Shown one piece after another: positions 46,454 to 55,116 of a stretch of 64,000 nucleotides of DNA. Source of the stretch: Caulobacterales bacterium (GTDB lineage Bacteria > Pseudomonadota > Alphaproteobacteria > Caulobacterales > Caulobacteraceae); the NCBI GenBank assembly GCA_016183935.1, contig JACPDR010000045.1, positions 1-64,000 on the forward strand, in the 5' to 3' direction. Position 1 is the stretch's first letter, and each line of letters opens with the position of its first letter. The notes beneath the pieces were generated by a model. That model saw only the letters and a list, made by a program, of their open reading frames with translations. It was not told the DNA's origin and searched no databases. Made by a program: the position numbers and the translations under genes.

Positions 46454-46995
46454 GCCGGCGTGACGACCTGAGCCCGGAGGACCGCCGCATCTGGGCGCGG
46501 GTGGCGGGCTCGGTGACCCCGTCGAAGCCGAAGAAGGCCGCCCGCATCATTCCGGGCGCCGCCGTCGTCGATCCTCCGCCCGCCCCGATGCCGACGAAGC
46601 CGTCCCGGCCGCGCGGAGTCGCCCCGGCGTGGACGGCTCCGCCTCCGGGACCCGCCCGCCCCCGCGGCCTGCCCGAGGAACTCGAGCCCCGCCGCCAGCG
46701 CCGCCTGTCGCGTGAGCGCGATCCGATCGAGGCGAAGATCGACCTGCACGGCTTCGGCCGCTTCCAGGCCCACGACGCCCTGACCGCCTTCCTGATGGGG
46801 GCGCAGGCGCGGGGCTATCGCTCGGTGCTGGTGGTCACCGGACAGGGCCGGCGCGGCGGGACCGGCGTGATCCGCGCCTCGGTGCACGAATGGCTGCAGG
46901 CCCCGGCGCTGCGGGGGGTGGTGTCGGGGTTCGCTCCCGCCGCTCGAAAGCACGGCGGCGACGGGGCGCTGTATGTGACGATCAGGCGAGGCTGA
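46450..46995 (+). CDS. Smr/MutS2-domain protein
   Basis: A 181-residue protein with an N-terminal proline-rich low-complexity half (about residues 30-85) and a C-terminal Smr domain. The latter has the signatures EAKIDLHGFGRFQAHDALTA (DLHG box) and VVTGQGRRGGTGVIRASVHE (TGxG box). Smr domains are nicking or RNA-cleaving nucleases in known cases. Coupled to the YozG gene by a 4-bp overlap. Confidence 0.9.
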   Translation: MSRRDDLSPEDRRIWARVAGSVTPSKPKKAARIIPGAAVVDPPPAPMPTKPSRPRGVAPAWTAPPPGPARPRGLPEELEPRRQRRLSRERDPIEAKIDLHGFGRFQAHDALTAFLMGAQARGYRSVLVVTGQGRRGGTGVIRASVHEWLQAPALRGVVSGFAPAARKHGGDGALYVTIRRG

Positions 46996-47002
46996 AGAGT
47001 GA

Positions 47003-47080
47003 TTAGCGGTTAGTGGTTAGTGGTTGGCTGGGGTCGAAGCCGCAGCCCTCGACGATCCGCCGGTGCAATCACTAACCACT
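47003..47080. repeat. Tandem heptamers and inverted repeat between convergent genes
   Basis: Between the Smr stop and the adenosine-kinase-like stop, the sequence TTAGCGG-TTAGTGG-TTAGTGG-TTGGCTGG (from 47003) forms tandem heptamers. AGTGGTTAGTG (47012-47022) is perfectly complementary to CACTAACCACT (47070-47080). The 11-bp stem spans the intergenic region and could act as a two-way terminator or be a repetitive-element remnant. Confidence 0.65.
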
Positions 47081-48114
47081 CAGCTCAGCGTCAGTCCCGC
47101 GTCCTTCGCCAGCGTCTCCAGCGACACCATCGGCCGCGGTCCCCAGTGGGTGATGACCTCGGCGGCCGCCAGCGAGCCGAGCTTGCCGGCGTCCTCCAGC
47201 GACAGGCCGCGGGCGAGGCCGAGCAGCAGGCCGGCGGCGTACTGGTCGCCGGCGCCGGTGGTGTCGACCACCTTGTCGACGGGACAGGCGGCGACCTCGA
47301 CCCGCTCGGCCCCGCCGCGGCCGAACACCACCGAGCCCTTCGGCCCGCGGGTGACGGCGGCGGTGTCGACGATGCGGCCCAGGTGGGCGGCGGCGTGGTC
47401 GAAGTCCTCGGTCTCGAACAGGGCGTGGAGCTCGGCCTCGTTGGCCAGGACGATGTCGGCCGAGGCCTCGATGAAGGCCAGCAGCTCGGCCCGCCAGCGG
47501 TGGACCACGAAGCTGTCCGACAGGGTGATGGCGACCTTGCGCCCGGCGGCGTGGGCGGCGGCGGCGGCGGCCTCGAAGGCGGCGCGGGCCGGGGCCGGGT
47601 CGAACAGATAGCCCTCCAGATAGACGATGGCCGACGATCCGATCACCCCGGTGTCGATGTCAGCCATGGTCAGCTGGTTGGCGGCGCCGAGGAAGGTGCA
47701 CATGGTGCGCTGGCCGTCGGGCGTGACGTTGATCATGCAGACGCCGGTGGCCAGGCCGGTCGCGGCGCCGTTCGTCAACGGCGGCGTCTCGAAGTGGACG
47801 CCGACGGCGCGGATGTCGTGGGTGAAGACGCCCCCCAGGGTGTCGTCCGCCACCTTGCCGATATAGGCCGCACGGCCGCCGAACGAGCCGACCCCGGCGA
47901 CGGTGTTGCCGGCCGAGCCGCCCGAGGCCTCGACCCCCGCGGCCATGGCGTCGTAGAGGGCCGCGCTGCGGGCCGCATCGACCAGCTGCATCGAACCTGC
48001 GGTGAGGCCCTGGGCCTCCAGGAAAGCGGGCTCGCAGGGGGCGAGCACGTCGACGATGGCGTTGCCGACGGCGCAGACGTCATAGGCGGGGGCTTGGGTC
48101 ATGGGCGCGGCCAT
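47080..48114 (-). CDS. PfkB-family sugar kinase, adenosine-kinase-like
   Basis: A 344-residue ribokinase-type enzyme beginning MAAPMTQAPAYDVCAVGNAI; an ATG four codons in (48102) is the alternative start. It has the glycine-rich substrate motif GGSAGNTVAGVGSFGG and the catalytic signature VVDTTGAGDQYAAGLL with its base Asp. It resembles the bacterial adenosine kinase group of alphaproteobacteria, but substrate (adenosine or another nucleoside/sugar) is inferred. It converges on the Smr gene. Confidence 0.88.
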   Translation of the reverse strand: MAAPMTQAPAYDVCAVGNAIVDVLAPCEPAFLEAQGLTAGSMQLVDAARSAALYDAMAAGVEASGGSAGNTVAGVGSFGGRAAYIGKVADDTLGGVFTHDIRAVGVHFETPPLTNGAATGLATGVCMINVTPDGQRTMCTFLGAANQLTMADIDTGVIGSSAIVYLEGYLFDPAPARAAFEAAAAAAHAAGRKVAITLSDSFVVHRWRAELLAFIEASADIVLANEAELHALFETEDFDHAAAHLGRIVDTAAVTRGPKGSVVFGRGGAERVEVAACPVDKVVDTTGAGDQYAAGLLLGLARGLSLEDAGKLGSLAAAEVITHWGPRPMVSLETLAKDAGLTLS

Positions 48115-48218
48115 AGCGGGCGGCGGCGGCGAAGGCCAGAGCCGCCACCTTGCCGAAGCTTCACTTGAGCGCCACGCCCGGCGCGCGCAAATGGACGACC
48201 CTTGCGCCGGAGCCGCCC

Positions 48219-48944
48219 ATGCTGAGCCTTCTGATCGCCCTCGCCGCCGGTCCCGCCCAGGACCCGGCCGTCGTTCCCGACGGGACGCGTCTGGCCGCGA
48301 GCCGGACCTGCTACACCTTCAACATAAGCCGCGACGGGGTCAGCCGGCCCGCCGGCGTGACCTGGCAGACCGTGGAAAGGACGGTGCGCGACGGGCGGCC
48401 CGTGCTCGAGATCGTGGCGCACCAGTCGATGAACGGCGGCGCCTTCGACATGCGCGACGAGTTCGTGCTCGACGCGGCGACCCTGCGCCCCCTCTCGCTG
48501 ATCAACCGCCGCAAGGGCGGGGTCCATGTCCGCGTCACCTATGCCGACGACCGGATCACCGGCGAGCGGATCGAGGACGGGGCGGTCCAGCCCATCGACG
48601 TGCCGCTGGACGGGCCGGTCTGGGAGGGCAATCTGTTCGGCCCGACCTTCGCCGCCCTGCCGCTGGCCGAGGGCGCGAGCTTCACCCTGCCCTGGTGGCA
48701 GTACGACAAGGGCTTCGGACAGTTTTCGGTGCGGGTGACGGGCTCGCGCACCGTCGAGACCGGGGCCGGGCCCGTCGACGCCTGGGTGCTGGCGGTCACG
48801 CCCGGGCTGGAGACCGCGCCCGGCGAGGAACAGCCGGTCACCTATCTGATCAGCAAGACGGAGCCGCGGGAGCTGTCCTATAGCGTCGCCGGGTTTTCGC
48901 AGACGCCGGGCGGCGACTGCTCGGCGCTGGAGTCGGCGCAATGA
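48219..48944 (+). CDS. Secreted hypothetical protein, DUF3108-like beta fold
   Basis: A 241-residue protein from the ATG at 48219 with a short hydrophobic leader (MLSLLIALAAGPAQ). Its body alternates beta-strand-like segments, such as DEFVLDAATLRPLSLINRRK and GSRTVETGAGPVDAWVLAVT, as in periplasmic DUF3108-type domains. No catalytic motif is seen. The frame opens at 48150, but that stretch has no leader. It overlaps the ATP-grasp gene by 4 bp, so the two probably act together. Confidence 0.75.
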   Translation: MLSLLIALAAGPAQDPAVVPDGTRLAASRTCYTFNISRDGVSRPAGVTWQTVERTVRDGRPVLEIVAHQSMNGGAFDMRDEFVLDAATLRPLSLINRRKGGVHVRVTYADDRITGERIEDGAVQPIDVPLDGPVWEGNLFGPTFAALPLAEGASFTLPWWQYDKGFGQFSVRVTGSRTVETGAGPVDAWVLAVTPGLETAPGEEQPVTYLISKTEPRELSYSVAGFSQTPGGDCSALESAQ

Positions 48945-49819
48945 GCCGCGTCGCCGTCCTGACCCCCGACCCCGCCGACGCCTCCTACGCCGGCCAGTGG
49001 CCCGGCGTGCTGGAGCGGCTTTCGGAAGCGCTTGCCGGGGTCGGCGTCACCGCCGAACCGACGCCGTGGACGGAGCACGTCGAGGACGCGTCGGGCCTGA
49101 CCGGCTATCCGCTGGTCCTGCCGCTGATCGTCTGGGGCTATCACCGCGACCATGAGCGCTGGATGCGGGCCTGCGCGACCTGGGCGGCCGCCGCCGTGCC
49201 GATGCTCAACCCGGCCGGGGTGATCGCGTGGAACTCCGACAAGGCCTACCTCGGCCGGCTGGCCGACCGCGGCGTCGCCATCCCGGAAACGGTGTGGGTC
49301 GAGGGCGTAACCCAGGCCGACGTCGACGCCGCCTTCGACCGCTTCGGGTCCGAGGTGATCATCGTCAAGCCGCGCGTCTCGGGCGGGGCGTGGAAGACGC
49401 TGCGGCTGTCGCGCGGCGAGCGGCTGGCGGACGCGCCGGAGGGGCCGGCGATGATCCAGCCCTACCTTCCGTCGATCGAGACGGAAGGCGAAACCTCGCT
49501 GCTGTTCTTCGGCGGCGAGCTCAGCCACGTGGTCAACAAGCGGCCGGTGGCGGGCGAGTTCCGCATCCAGGTCCAGTTCGGCGGCCAGTATGTCGCCCTG
49601 GCCGAGCCGCCGGCGGGGGCGCTGGCGCTGGCGAAGCAGACGCTGGCGGCCATCGACGAGGACCTGCTCTATGCCCGCATCGACATGGCGCGGGGGCCGG
49701 ACGGCGGCTGGCTGCTGATGGAGGCGGAGCTGATCGAGCCTGACTTCTACCTCGGCTCGGCGCCGGAGGGCGGACGGCGGTTCGCGGAAGCCGTCAGGAA
49801 CGTTCTGAACGAAGCCTGA
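48941..49819 (+). CDS. ATP-grasp domain protein of unknown substrate
   Basis: A 292-residue RimK/GshB-like ATP-grasp protein. Recognisable parts are WNSDKAYLGRLADRGVAIPE (pre-ATP-grasp to domain A), VIIVKPRVSGGAWKTLRL (ATP lysine and glycine loop), MIQPYLPSIETEGETSLLFF, and the metal-binding C-terminus ARIDMARGPDGGWLLMEAEL. Such proteins ligate a carboxylate to an amine or thiol. The substrate cannot be assigned. Its 3' end overlaps the convergent hypothetical gene by 26 bp. Confidence 0.87.
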   Translation: MSRVAVLTPDPADASYAGQWPGVLERLSEALAGVGVTAEPTPWTEHVEDASGLTGYPLVLPLIVWGYHRDHERWMRACATWAAAAVPMLNPAGVIAWNSDKAYLGRLADRGVAIPETVWVEGVTQADVDAAFDRFGSEVIIVKPRVSGGAWKTLRLSRGERLADAPEGPAMIQPYLPSIETEGETSLLFFGGELSHVVNKRPVAGEFRIQVQFGGQYVALAEPPAGALALAKQTLAAIDEDLLYARIDMARGPDGGWLLMEAELIEPDFYLGSAPEGGRRFAEAVRNVLNEA

Positions 49820-50249
49820 GCCTGGACAGGGCGAACAGAACGGCCGCCCCGAGCGCCCCCGCGCAGAGATACGCGACCGCTGCCCAATACCATGGCGTCA
49901 GAAACTCGGCTCTCGCCTGGCCCGGCCCCCAGCCCTGATCGGCCCCGCCTTTCGGGAACACCCTCAAAAGCTCGATTTCCATGCGGATCAGGTGGAAAGC
50001 GGCATAGCCGATGCCAAACAACGCGCACGCGAGCGCCAACCTCTCAATCCATCCGGCCGGACGTTTCAGAAAGTGAAGCCCTGCCCCACCGATCACCATG
50101 GCCGCCACCACCACATAACCTAGAACATCTTCGGTCGTGGGATGGGCAACCATCTCCAGCGCCTCATCGGGGTGGGGGTGGGTCATCGCGATCGCCAACG
50201 TCGCGACCACCGCAATAAAAATCGCCAGAAGCAGACATCTGCGGACCAT
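49794..50249 (-). CDS. Hypothetical membrane protein, about four TM segments
   Basis: A 151-residue protein starting MVRRCLLLAIFIAVVATLAI at 50249. Hydrophobic segments include VLGYVVVAAMVIGGAGLHFL, LALACALFGIGYAAFHLI and YWAAVAYLCAGALGAAVLFA. No family is recognised. Its codon use is less GC-biased than its neighbours, like the membrane gene at 11199. It follows nth by 17 bp on the same strand. Confidence 0.72.
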   Translation of the reverse strand: MVRRCLLLAIFIAVVATLAIAMTHPHPDEALEMVAHPTTEDVLGYVVVAAMVIGGAGLHFLKRPAGWIERLALACALFGIGYAAFHLIRMEIELLRVFPKGGADQGWGPGQARAEFLTPWYWAAVAYLCAGALGAAVLFALSRLRLRSERS

Positions 50250-50266
50250 TGCTGACTCCCCCGAAC

Positions 50267-51016
50267 TCACCTCGCCTCTCCCGCCGCCATCAGGTCAAGT
50301 CGCGACGGGCACAGGTCGCTGATCACGCAGGCGCTGCATTTCGGCTTGCGCGCCGTGCAGGTGTAGCGGCCGTGCAGGATCAGCCAATGGTGGGCCTTAG
50401 GCAGCCACGCCTCGGGCACGACGCGGAACAGTTGGGCCTCGACCTTGTCGGGCGTGCCGGCGTTGGCGAGGCCGAGGCGGTGCGAGACGCGGAACACGTG
50501 GGTGTCGACCGCGATGGCGGCCTCTATCCCCAGTTCGTTGAGGACGACGCTGGCGGTCTTGCGCCCGACGCCCGGCAACGACTGCAGCGCCGCGCGGTTC
50601 AGGGGGACCTCGCCGCCGTATTGTTCCAGCAGGATGCGGCTGAGGGCGATGACGTTGCGCGCCTTGCCGCGATAGAGGCCGATCGAGGCGATGTACGGGG
50701 TCAGCCCCTCTTCCCCGAGGGCCAGCATCTTGGCCGGCGTGTCGGCGACCTTGAACAGCCGGTCGGTGGCCTTGTTGACCGAGACGTCCGTGGCCTGGGC
50801 CGACAGGGCGACGGCGACCACCAGGGTGAAGGGGCTGGAGAAGTTCAGCTCGGTCTTCGGGTCGGGCATGACCCGCGACAGCCGCTCGAAAATGGCTTCG
50901 ACCCGGTCCTCGTCCGGGGGCCAGCCGAGCACGGGAACCATGGCCCCGGTCATCACGGCGGGGCGCCTGGGCGCGGACTTCGGGCGGCTCCCGGAGGGAG
51001 CCCTGGGCGGCTTCAT
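50267..51016 (-). CDS. nth: Endonuclease III
   Basis: Base-excision-repair DNA glycosylase/AP lyase for oxidised pyrimidines. The 249-residue protein has the helix-hairpin-helix LPGVGRKTASVVLNE (catalytic Lys), the catalytic Asp in AIAVDTHVFRVSHRLGL, and a C-terminal [4Fe-4S] site CTARKPKCSACVISDLC (Cys spacing 6-2-5). An N-terminal basic extension of about 20 residues is common in alphaproteobacteria. Its start overlaps the stop of the amine oxidase gene by 4 bp. Confidence 0.96.
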   Translation of the reverse strand: MKPPRAPSGSRPKSAPRRPAVMTGAMVPVLGWPPDEDRVEAIFERLSRVMPDPKTELNFSSPFTLVVAVALSAQATDVSVNKATDRLFKVADTPAKMLALGEEGLTPYIASIGLYRGKARNVIALSRILLEQYGGEVPLNRAALQSLPGVGRKTASVVLNELGIEAAIAVDTHVFRVSHRLGLANAGTPDKVEAQLFRVVPEAWLPKAHHWLILHGRYTCTARKPKCSACVISDLCPSRLDLMAAGEAR

Positions 51017-52293
51017 GCCTCGTCGTCGCCGGGCGCGGGGCCGGCGTCAAGGCCGAGCGCCGCCAACGCCTCGCGCGCCGCCCGCTCCCCCTCCAGCCAC
51101 GCCCCGTGCGCCGTGCCGTAGAAATCCTTCGACGTCGCCTCGCCGGCGATGAAGATACGGTCCTCGACCACCGCCTTCAGCCGCGCCCGGTCGCCGGCAT
51201 GACCCGGACGAGCGTGGGAATAGGCCCCGCGCGACCACGGGTCGGCGCCCCACATCGAGGTCGCGACGGGCTCGATCCGCTTGCGCATGTTCGAGCCGAA
51301 CAGGTTCGCCAGTTCGTCCGAGGCGAAGGCGAAGAAGGCGGCCTCGCCCTCGGCCTCGAGCTGGCGGGCGATGTCGCCGCCGAACCAGGCCTCGATCATC
51401 GGGCGGCCGAACGGGCGCAGGTGATAGCCGGCGGTGTCGGGCGTATCCGACCGGCCCCACAGCTGGCTGTCGGGCGGGAAGTCCTCCGCGCCCGTCACTG
51501 TCATGTGCAGCTTGGAGGCCAGGCCGAGCGGCAGGTTAGCCGCCGCCTCCATCAGGTCCGGCAGCGGCGGGTCGAAGCGCACCGCCTCCGCCGCGATCAG
51601 GTCGGTGGGCAGGGTCAGGATCACCGCGCGAGCCTCGACCCCGCCCCTCGCCGTCTCCAGCCGCAGGACCGGGCCGGAGCGGTCGACACGGTGCGCCGGG
51701 CAATCGAGCACGACCGGGGCGCCGACGCTCAGCCGCTCGACCAGCCGGCCGTAGCCCTCGGCCACCCGCCAGTTCACCCCGGTGTCGCGATAGGCGTCGT
51801 AGTCGCGGATCGAGACTTCGGCGAAGCGGGCGCCGTTCAGGGCCCCGGAGATGGCGTCGATGCGGCCGTTCCATCGGCTGTCGGGGTCGAACAGGGTCGA
51901 GGCCGAACCCTCCTCGCCGCGCGCGGCCGCCTCGGCGACACGGGCCTCGAAGGCGGCGAAGGCGGCGCCGAATTCGGCCTGCTCTCCCGGCGACATCTCG
52001 TGATCGAAGGCCTGGCGCTCCCATGGCGGCGGCGTGCGGTCGATCGTGAACCCGGCGGACCCGGCCAGCTTCGCCAACGGGTTCTCGTCGGCCGAGTGCA
52101 GCCAGCCGCAGCCCAGGTCGAGCGCGTGGCCCTCGCGCACGATGGTATGGGCGCGGCCGCCGATCCGGTCGCGCGCCTCGAGCGCCACGACCGACAGACC
52201 CGCCCGCGTCAGCCGACGCGCCGCCGCGACGCCGGCGGCCCCCGCCCCGATAACGGCGGCATCGACGGAGGACGGCGGGGCGACGAGGCTCAT
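51013..52293 (-). CDS. FAD-dependent amine oxidase (flavin monoamine oxidase family)
   Basis: A 426-residue flavoprotein with the dinucleotide motif AAVIGAGAAGVAAARRLTRA, the GG motif ALEARDRIGGRAHTI, and the C-terminal FAD motif RIFIAGEATSKDFYGTAHGA. These mark the MAO/polyamine-oxidase family. The substrate amine is unknown. No signal peptide. It is coupled to nth by a 4-bp overlap and divergent from the creatininase gene. Confidence 0.88.
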   Translation of the reverse strand: MSLVAPPSSVDAAVIGAGAAGVAAARRLTRAGLSVVALEARDRIGGRAHTIVREGHALDLGCGWLHSADENPLAKLAGSAGFTIDRTPPPWERQAFDHEMSPGEQAEFGAAFAAFEARVAEAAARGEEGSASTLFDPDSRWNGRIDAISGALNGARFAEVSIRDYDAYRDTGVNWRVAEGYGRLVERLSVGAPVVLDCPAHRVDRSGPVLRLETARGGVEARAVILTLPTDLIAAEAVRFDPPLPDLMEAAANLPLGLASKLHMTVTGAEDFPPDSQLWGRSDTPDTAGYHLRPFGRPMIEAWFGGDIARQLEAEGEAAFFAFASDELANLFGSNMRKRIEPVATSMWGADPWSRGAYSHARPGHAGDRARLKAVVEDRIFIAGEATSKDFYGTAHGAWLEGERAAREALAALGLDAGPAPGDDEA

Positions 52294-52394
52294 GCCGCCT
52301 GTTTCGGCGCGACCGGGGTCGGGGGCAAGACGGCAAGGCTTGGCGCGGGGGTCATGGCGGGTCTAAGGACGCGGCGCCTGTCCCGGAGTTCCCC

Positions 52395-53144
52395 ATGCTG
52401 ATTCATCTGTCGTCCTGGCCCGAAATCGACGCGCGGCTGAAGACCGTGAAAACGGTCGTCGTGCCCATCGGCTCCAACGAGCAGCATGGGCCGACCGGCC
52501 TGCTGGGCACCGACTGGCTGTGCCCCGAGATCATCGCCCACGCGGCGGAGCAGCAGGACGGCCAGCTGGTCGTCGCCCCGACCTTCAACATCGGCATGGC
52601 CCAGCATCACCTGGCCTTCGCCGGCACGATCAGCCTGCGCCCGTCGACCTTCATGGCCGCCATCACCGACTGGGTGAACTCGCTCAGCCGGCACGGCTTC
52701 GAGCGGATCTATTTCCTCAACGGCCACGGCGGCAATGTCGCGACGATCGAGGCGACCTTCGCCGAAATCTACGCGGAGTGGAGCTTCCTCGAGGAGCGCG
52801 CCCCGTTCGTGCTGAAGCTGCGCAACTGGTGGGATCTGCCGGGCGTGACCTCGCTGTGCAACCGGATGTTCCCGACCGGCCACGGCATGCACGCCACCCC
52901 GTCGGAGATCGCCGTCACCCAGGCCGCCTATCCGGATCACATAAAGACAGCTTCGTACGAGCCGAAGATCGCGCCGGTCGGGCCGATCCGCGATGCCCTC
53001 GACTACCGCGCCCGCTTCCCCGACGGCCGCATCGGCTCCGACCCGGCCCAGGCCAGCCCCGAGAAGGGCCGCCAGATCATCGACGCGGCGGTTCCGGCGC
53101 TGTTGAAAGACGTGGCCGACTTCGCCGCCGAGGTCTTGCCGTAA
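52395..53144 (+). CDS. Creatininase-family amidohydrolase
   Basis: A 249-residue metal-dependent hydrolase. Metal-binding and active-site motifs are VPIGSNEQHGPTGLLGTDWL, FLNGHGGNVATI and the histidine of GHGMHATPSEIAV. The family includes creatinine amidohydrolase, MftE and FAPy deformylase, so the substrate cannot be assigned; creatinine breakdown is unlikely without neighbouring catabolic genes. It is followed after 26 bp by the phasin-like gene. Confidence 0.9.
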   Translation: MLIHLSSWPEIDARLKTVKTVVVPIGSNEQHGPTGLLGTDWLCPEIIAHAAEQQDGQLVVAPTFNIGMAQHHLAFAGTISLRPSTFMAAITDWVNSLSRHGFERIYFLNGHGGNVATIEATFAEIYAEWSFLEERAPFVLKLRNWWDLPGVTSLCNRMFPTGHGMHATPSEIAVTQAAYPDHIKTASYEPKIAPVGPIRDALDYRARFPDGRIGSDPAQASPEKGRQIIDAAVPALLKDVADFAAEVLP

Positions 53145-53170
53145 ACACCATTGGCGCGCACGGTCGGCGC

Positions 53171-53632
53171 ATGACACCGATCGATCAGGCGACCCGCACG
53201 GCCAGGGCCGGGCAAGAACTGCTGCAGGCCTCGGGGGACGTCATCACCCGGCGGCTTGAGATCGTCGCCGAGGCCCTGCGCGATCCAATGAAGGCCGACC
53301 TGCGCGAGATGAGCCTGATGGGGTCGGAGAAGGTCGAGGCGCTGACAGCCTCGGCCACCGTGGGCCTGAACGGCGCAATGAACATGGCCGCCGTCGGAGC
53401 CGCCGTCGCCGCCCGCGAGACCGCGGCGGCGCAGGGAGCGCTGGACGCCGTCGTCAACGCCCGCACCCCGATCGACGCCGCCATGGCGCAGGGCAGCTGG
53501 GCCTCGGCCGCGATGGGCCGCGCGGTCAGCGACGGCTGGGCCTTCGGCGCGACGATGCTGAAGCTTCAGGCCGACGCCCTGGCCCCGATCCACGCGGCGG
53601 CGATGGCCAATGCGAAGCGGCTGAAGCGGTAG
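53171..53632 (+). CDS. Phasin-like helical protein
   Basis: A 153-residue, cysteine-free, alanine-rich helical protein beginning MTPIDQATRTARAGQELLQA. Long amphipathic helices (ASATVGLNGAMNMAAVGAAV, then KLQADALAPIHAAAMANAKR) and the early phrase RRLEIVAEALRDP resemble phasins that coat polyhydroxyalkanoate granules. The similarity is to fold and composition rather than a strict motif. It converges on amn with a 2-bp gap. Confidence 0.65.
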   Translation: MTPIDQATRTARAGQELLQASGDVITRRLEIVAEALRDPMKADLREMSLMGSEKVEALTASATVGLNGAMNMAAVGAAVAARETAAAQGALDAVVNARTPIDAAMAQGSWASAAMGRAVSDGWAFGATMLKLQADALAPIHAAAMANAKRLKR

Positions 53633-53634
53633 AT

Positions 53635-55080
53635 TTACCGGAACGGCGGCTCGTCGAAGGCGCGCAGCTTGCGGGAATGCAGGCGCGAACCCTCGGCCCT
53701 GAGCAGGTCGACGGCCTGGATGCCGATCTGCAGGTGTTCCGAGATGGAGCCCTCGTAGAAGCGGTTGGCCTGGCCCGGCAGCTTGATCTCGCCGTGCAGC
53801 GGCCGGTCCGAGACGCATAGCAGCGTCCCGTAGGGCACCCGGAAGCGGTAGCCCTGGGCGGCGATGGTGGCGCTCTCCATGTCGATGGCCACGGCCCGGC
53901 TCTGGTTGAAGCGCTGGGCCGACTTGGAATAGCGCAGCTCCCAATTGCGATCGTCGGTGGTCACCACCGTGCCGGTGCGCAGCCGCCGCTTGACCTCCTC
54001 GCCCGGCGCCCCGGAGACCAGCTTGGCGGCGTCGTAGAGCGCCCGCTGGACCTCGGCGATCGACGGGATCGGGATGTCCGGCGGCAGCACCGCGTCCAGC
54101 ACATGGTCGTCGCGCAGATAGGCGTGGGCCAGCACATAATCGCCGATGATCTGGCTGTCGCGCAGGCCGCCGCAGTGGCCGATCATCATCCAGGCGTGGG
54201 GGCGGGTCACGGCCAGGTGGTCGCAGATGGTCTTGGCGTTGGACGGGCCGACGCCGATGTTGACCAGGGTGATGCCGTTCCAGCCCGGCGCGGTCAGGTG
54301 GTAGGCCGGCATCTGGTGTTTCTTCCAGGCCGCGTCCATCACCGCCTGCTCGGGGTTCGGGGTGTCGCGGGTGATCACCACCCCGCCGGCGCAGGACAGC
54401 GTCTCATAGGGACTGTCCGGGTCGGCCAACTGGGCGCAGGCCCAGCGCACGAACTCGTCGACGTAGCGGTTGTAGTTGGTGAACAGGATGTAGGACTGCA
54501 CATCCTCGACCGGGGTGCCGGTGTAGTGGCGCAGCCGGGCCAGCGAGAAGTCGGTGCGCAGGCCGTCGAACTGGGCCAGCGGGAATTCGCGGCTCGGGTC
54601 GAACAGGCCGTCGGAGACCTCGTCGCCGATGTGGGCCAGGTCGGTGGTCGGGAAGTGGCGGGCCACGGCGGCGGTCTGGCTGCGGTCCAGCGCCACGTCC
54701 GAGCCGTCCATCACATAGGGGAAGGGGATCTCCTGATCCGACGGACCGACGTCGAAGGTGGCGCCATAGTCCGCCTCGAGCAGGGCCAGTTGCTCGGTCA
54801 GGTAGGGACGGAACAGCTCGGGCCGGGTGATGGTGGTCGAATAGACGCCCGGTCGCGAGATGCGGGCGTAGGCGCGGGTGGCCAGATTGGCCGGCCGCTC
54901 GCCGAACCAGCTGACCCGGAGTTCGGGATAGGAGAACAGGCCGCGGGCGCGGGCCTCGGGGTCCGGCCGCTCGCCGGTGGCCAGGAAGGTCCGCACCGCC
55001 TCGCGGAGGTTGGTTACGGATTGATCGTAGAGGGTTTGAAGGCGGTCCAGAGCCGCCTGTGCTGTCATCGTTTCTGTCAT
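53635..55080 (-). CDS. amn: AMP nucleosidase
   Basis: Cleaves AMP to adenine and ribose 5-phosphate, helping set adenylate levels. The 481-residue protein has the Amn N-terminal domain (AQAALDRLQTLYDQSVTNLR, TITRPELFRPYLTEQL) and a C-terminal nucleoside-phosphorylase-type catalytic domain (ITLVNIGVGPSNAKTICDHL, MMIGHCGGLR, VAIDMESATIAAQGYRF). Length and motifs match AMP nucleosidase exactly. It stands alone on the minus strand. Confidence 0.96.
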   Translation of the reverse strand: MTETMTAQAALDRLQTLYDQSVTNLREAVRTFLATGERPDPEARARGLFSYPELRVSWFGERPANLATRAYARISRPGVYSTTITRPELFRPYLTEQLALLEADYGATFDVGPSDQEIPFPYVMDGSDVALDRSQTAAVARHFPTTDLAHIGDEVSDGLFDPSREFPLAQFDGLRTDFSLARLRHYTGTPVEDVQSYILFTNYNRYVDEFVRWACAQLADPDSPYETLSCAGGVVITRDTPNPEQAVMDAAWKKHQMPAYHLTAPGWNGITLVNIGVGPSNAKTICDHLAVTRPHAWMMIGHCGGLRDSQIIGDYVLAHAYLRDDHVLDAVLPPDIPIPSIAEVQRALYDAAKLVSGAPGEEVKRRLRTGTVVTTDDRNWELRYSKSAQRFNQSRAVAIDMESATIAAQGYRFRVPYGTLLCVSDRPLHGEIKLPGQANRFYEGSISEHLQIGIQAVDLLRAEGSRLHSRKLRAFDEPPFR

Positions 55081-55116
55081 GACCTCCCTTAGCGGAGGAC
55101 TGTGACAAAGGCGAGA

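Noticed and set aside
48150..48218. Upstream start for the DUF3108-like protein
   Set aside because: The extra 23 residues carry no leader and lie in the divergent promoter gap; the ATG at 48219 starts a hydrophobic leader.
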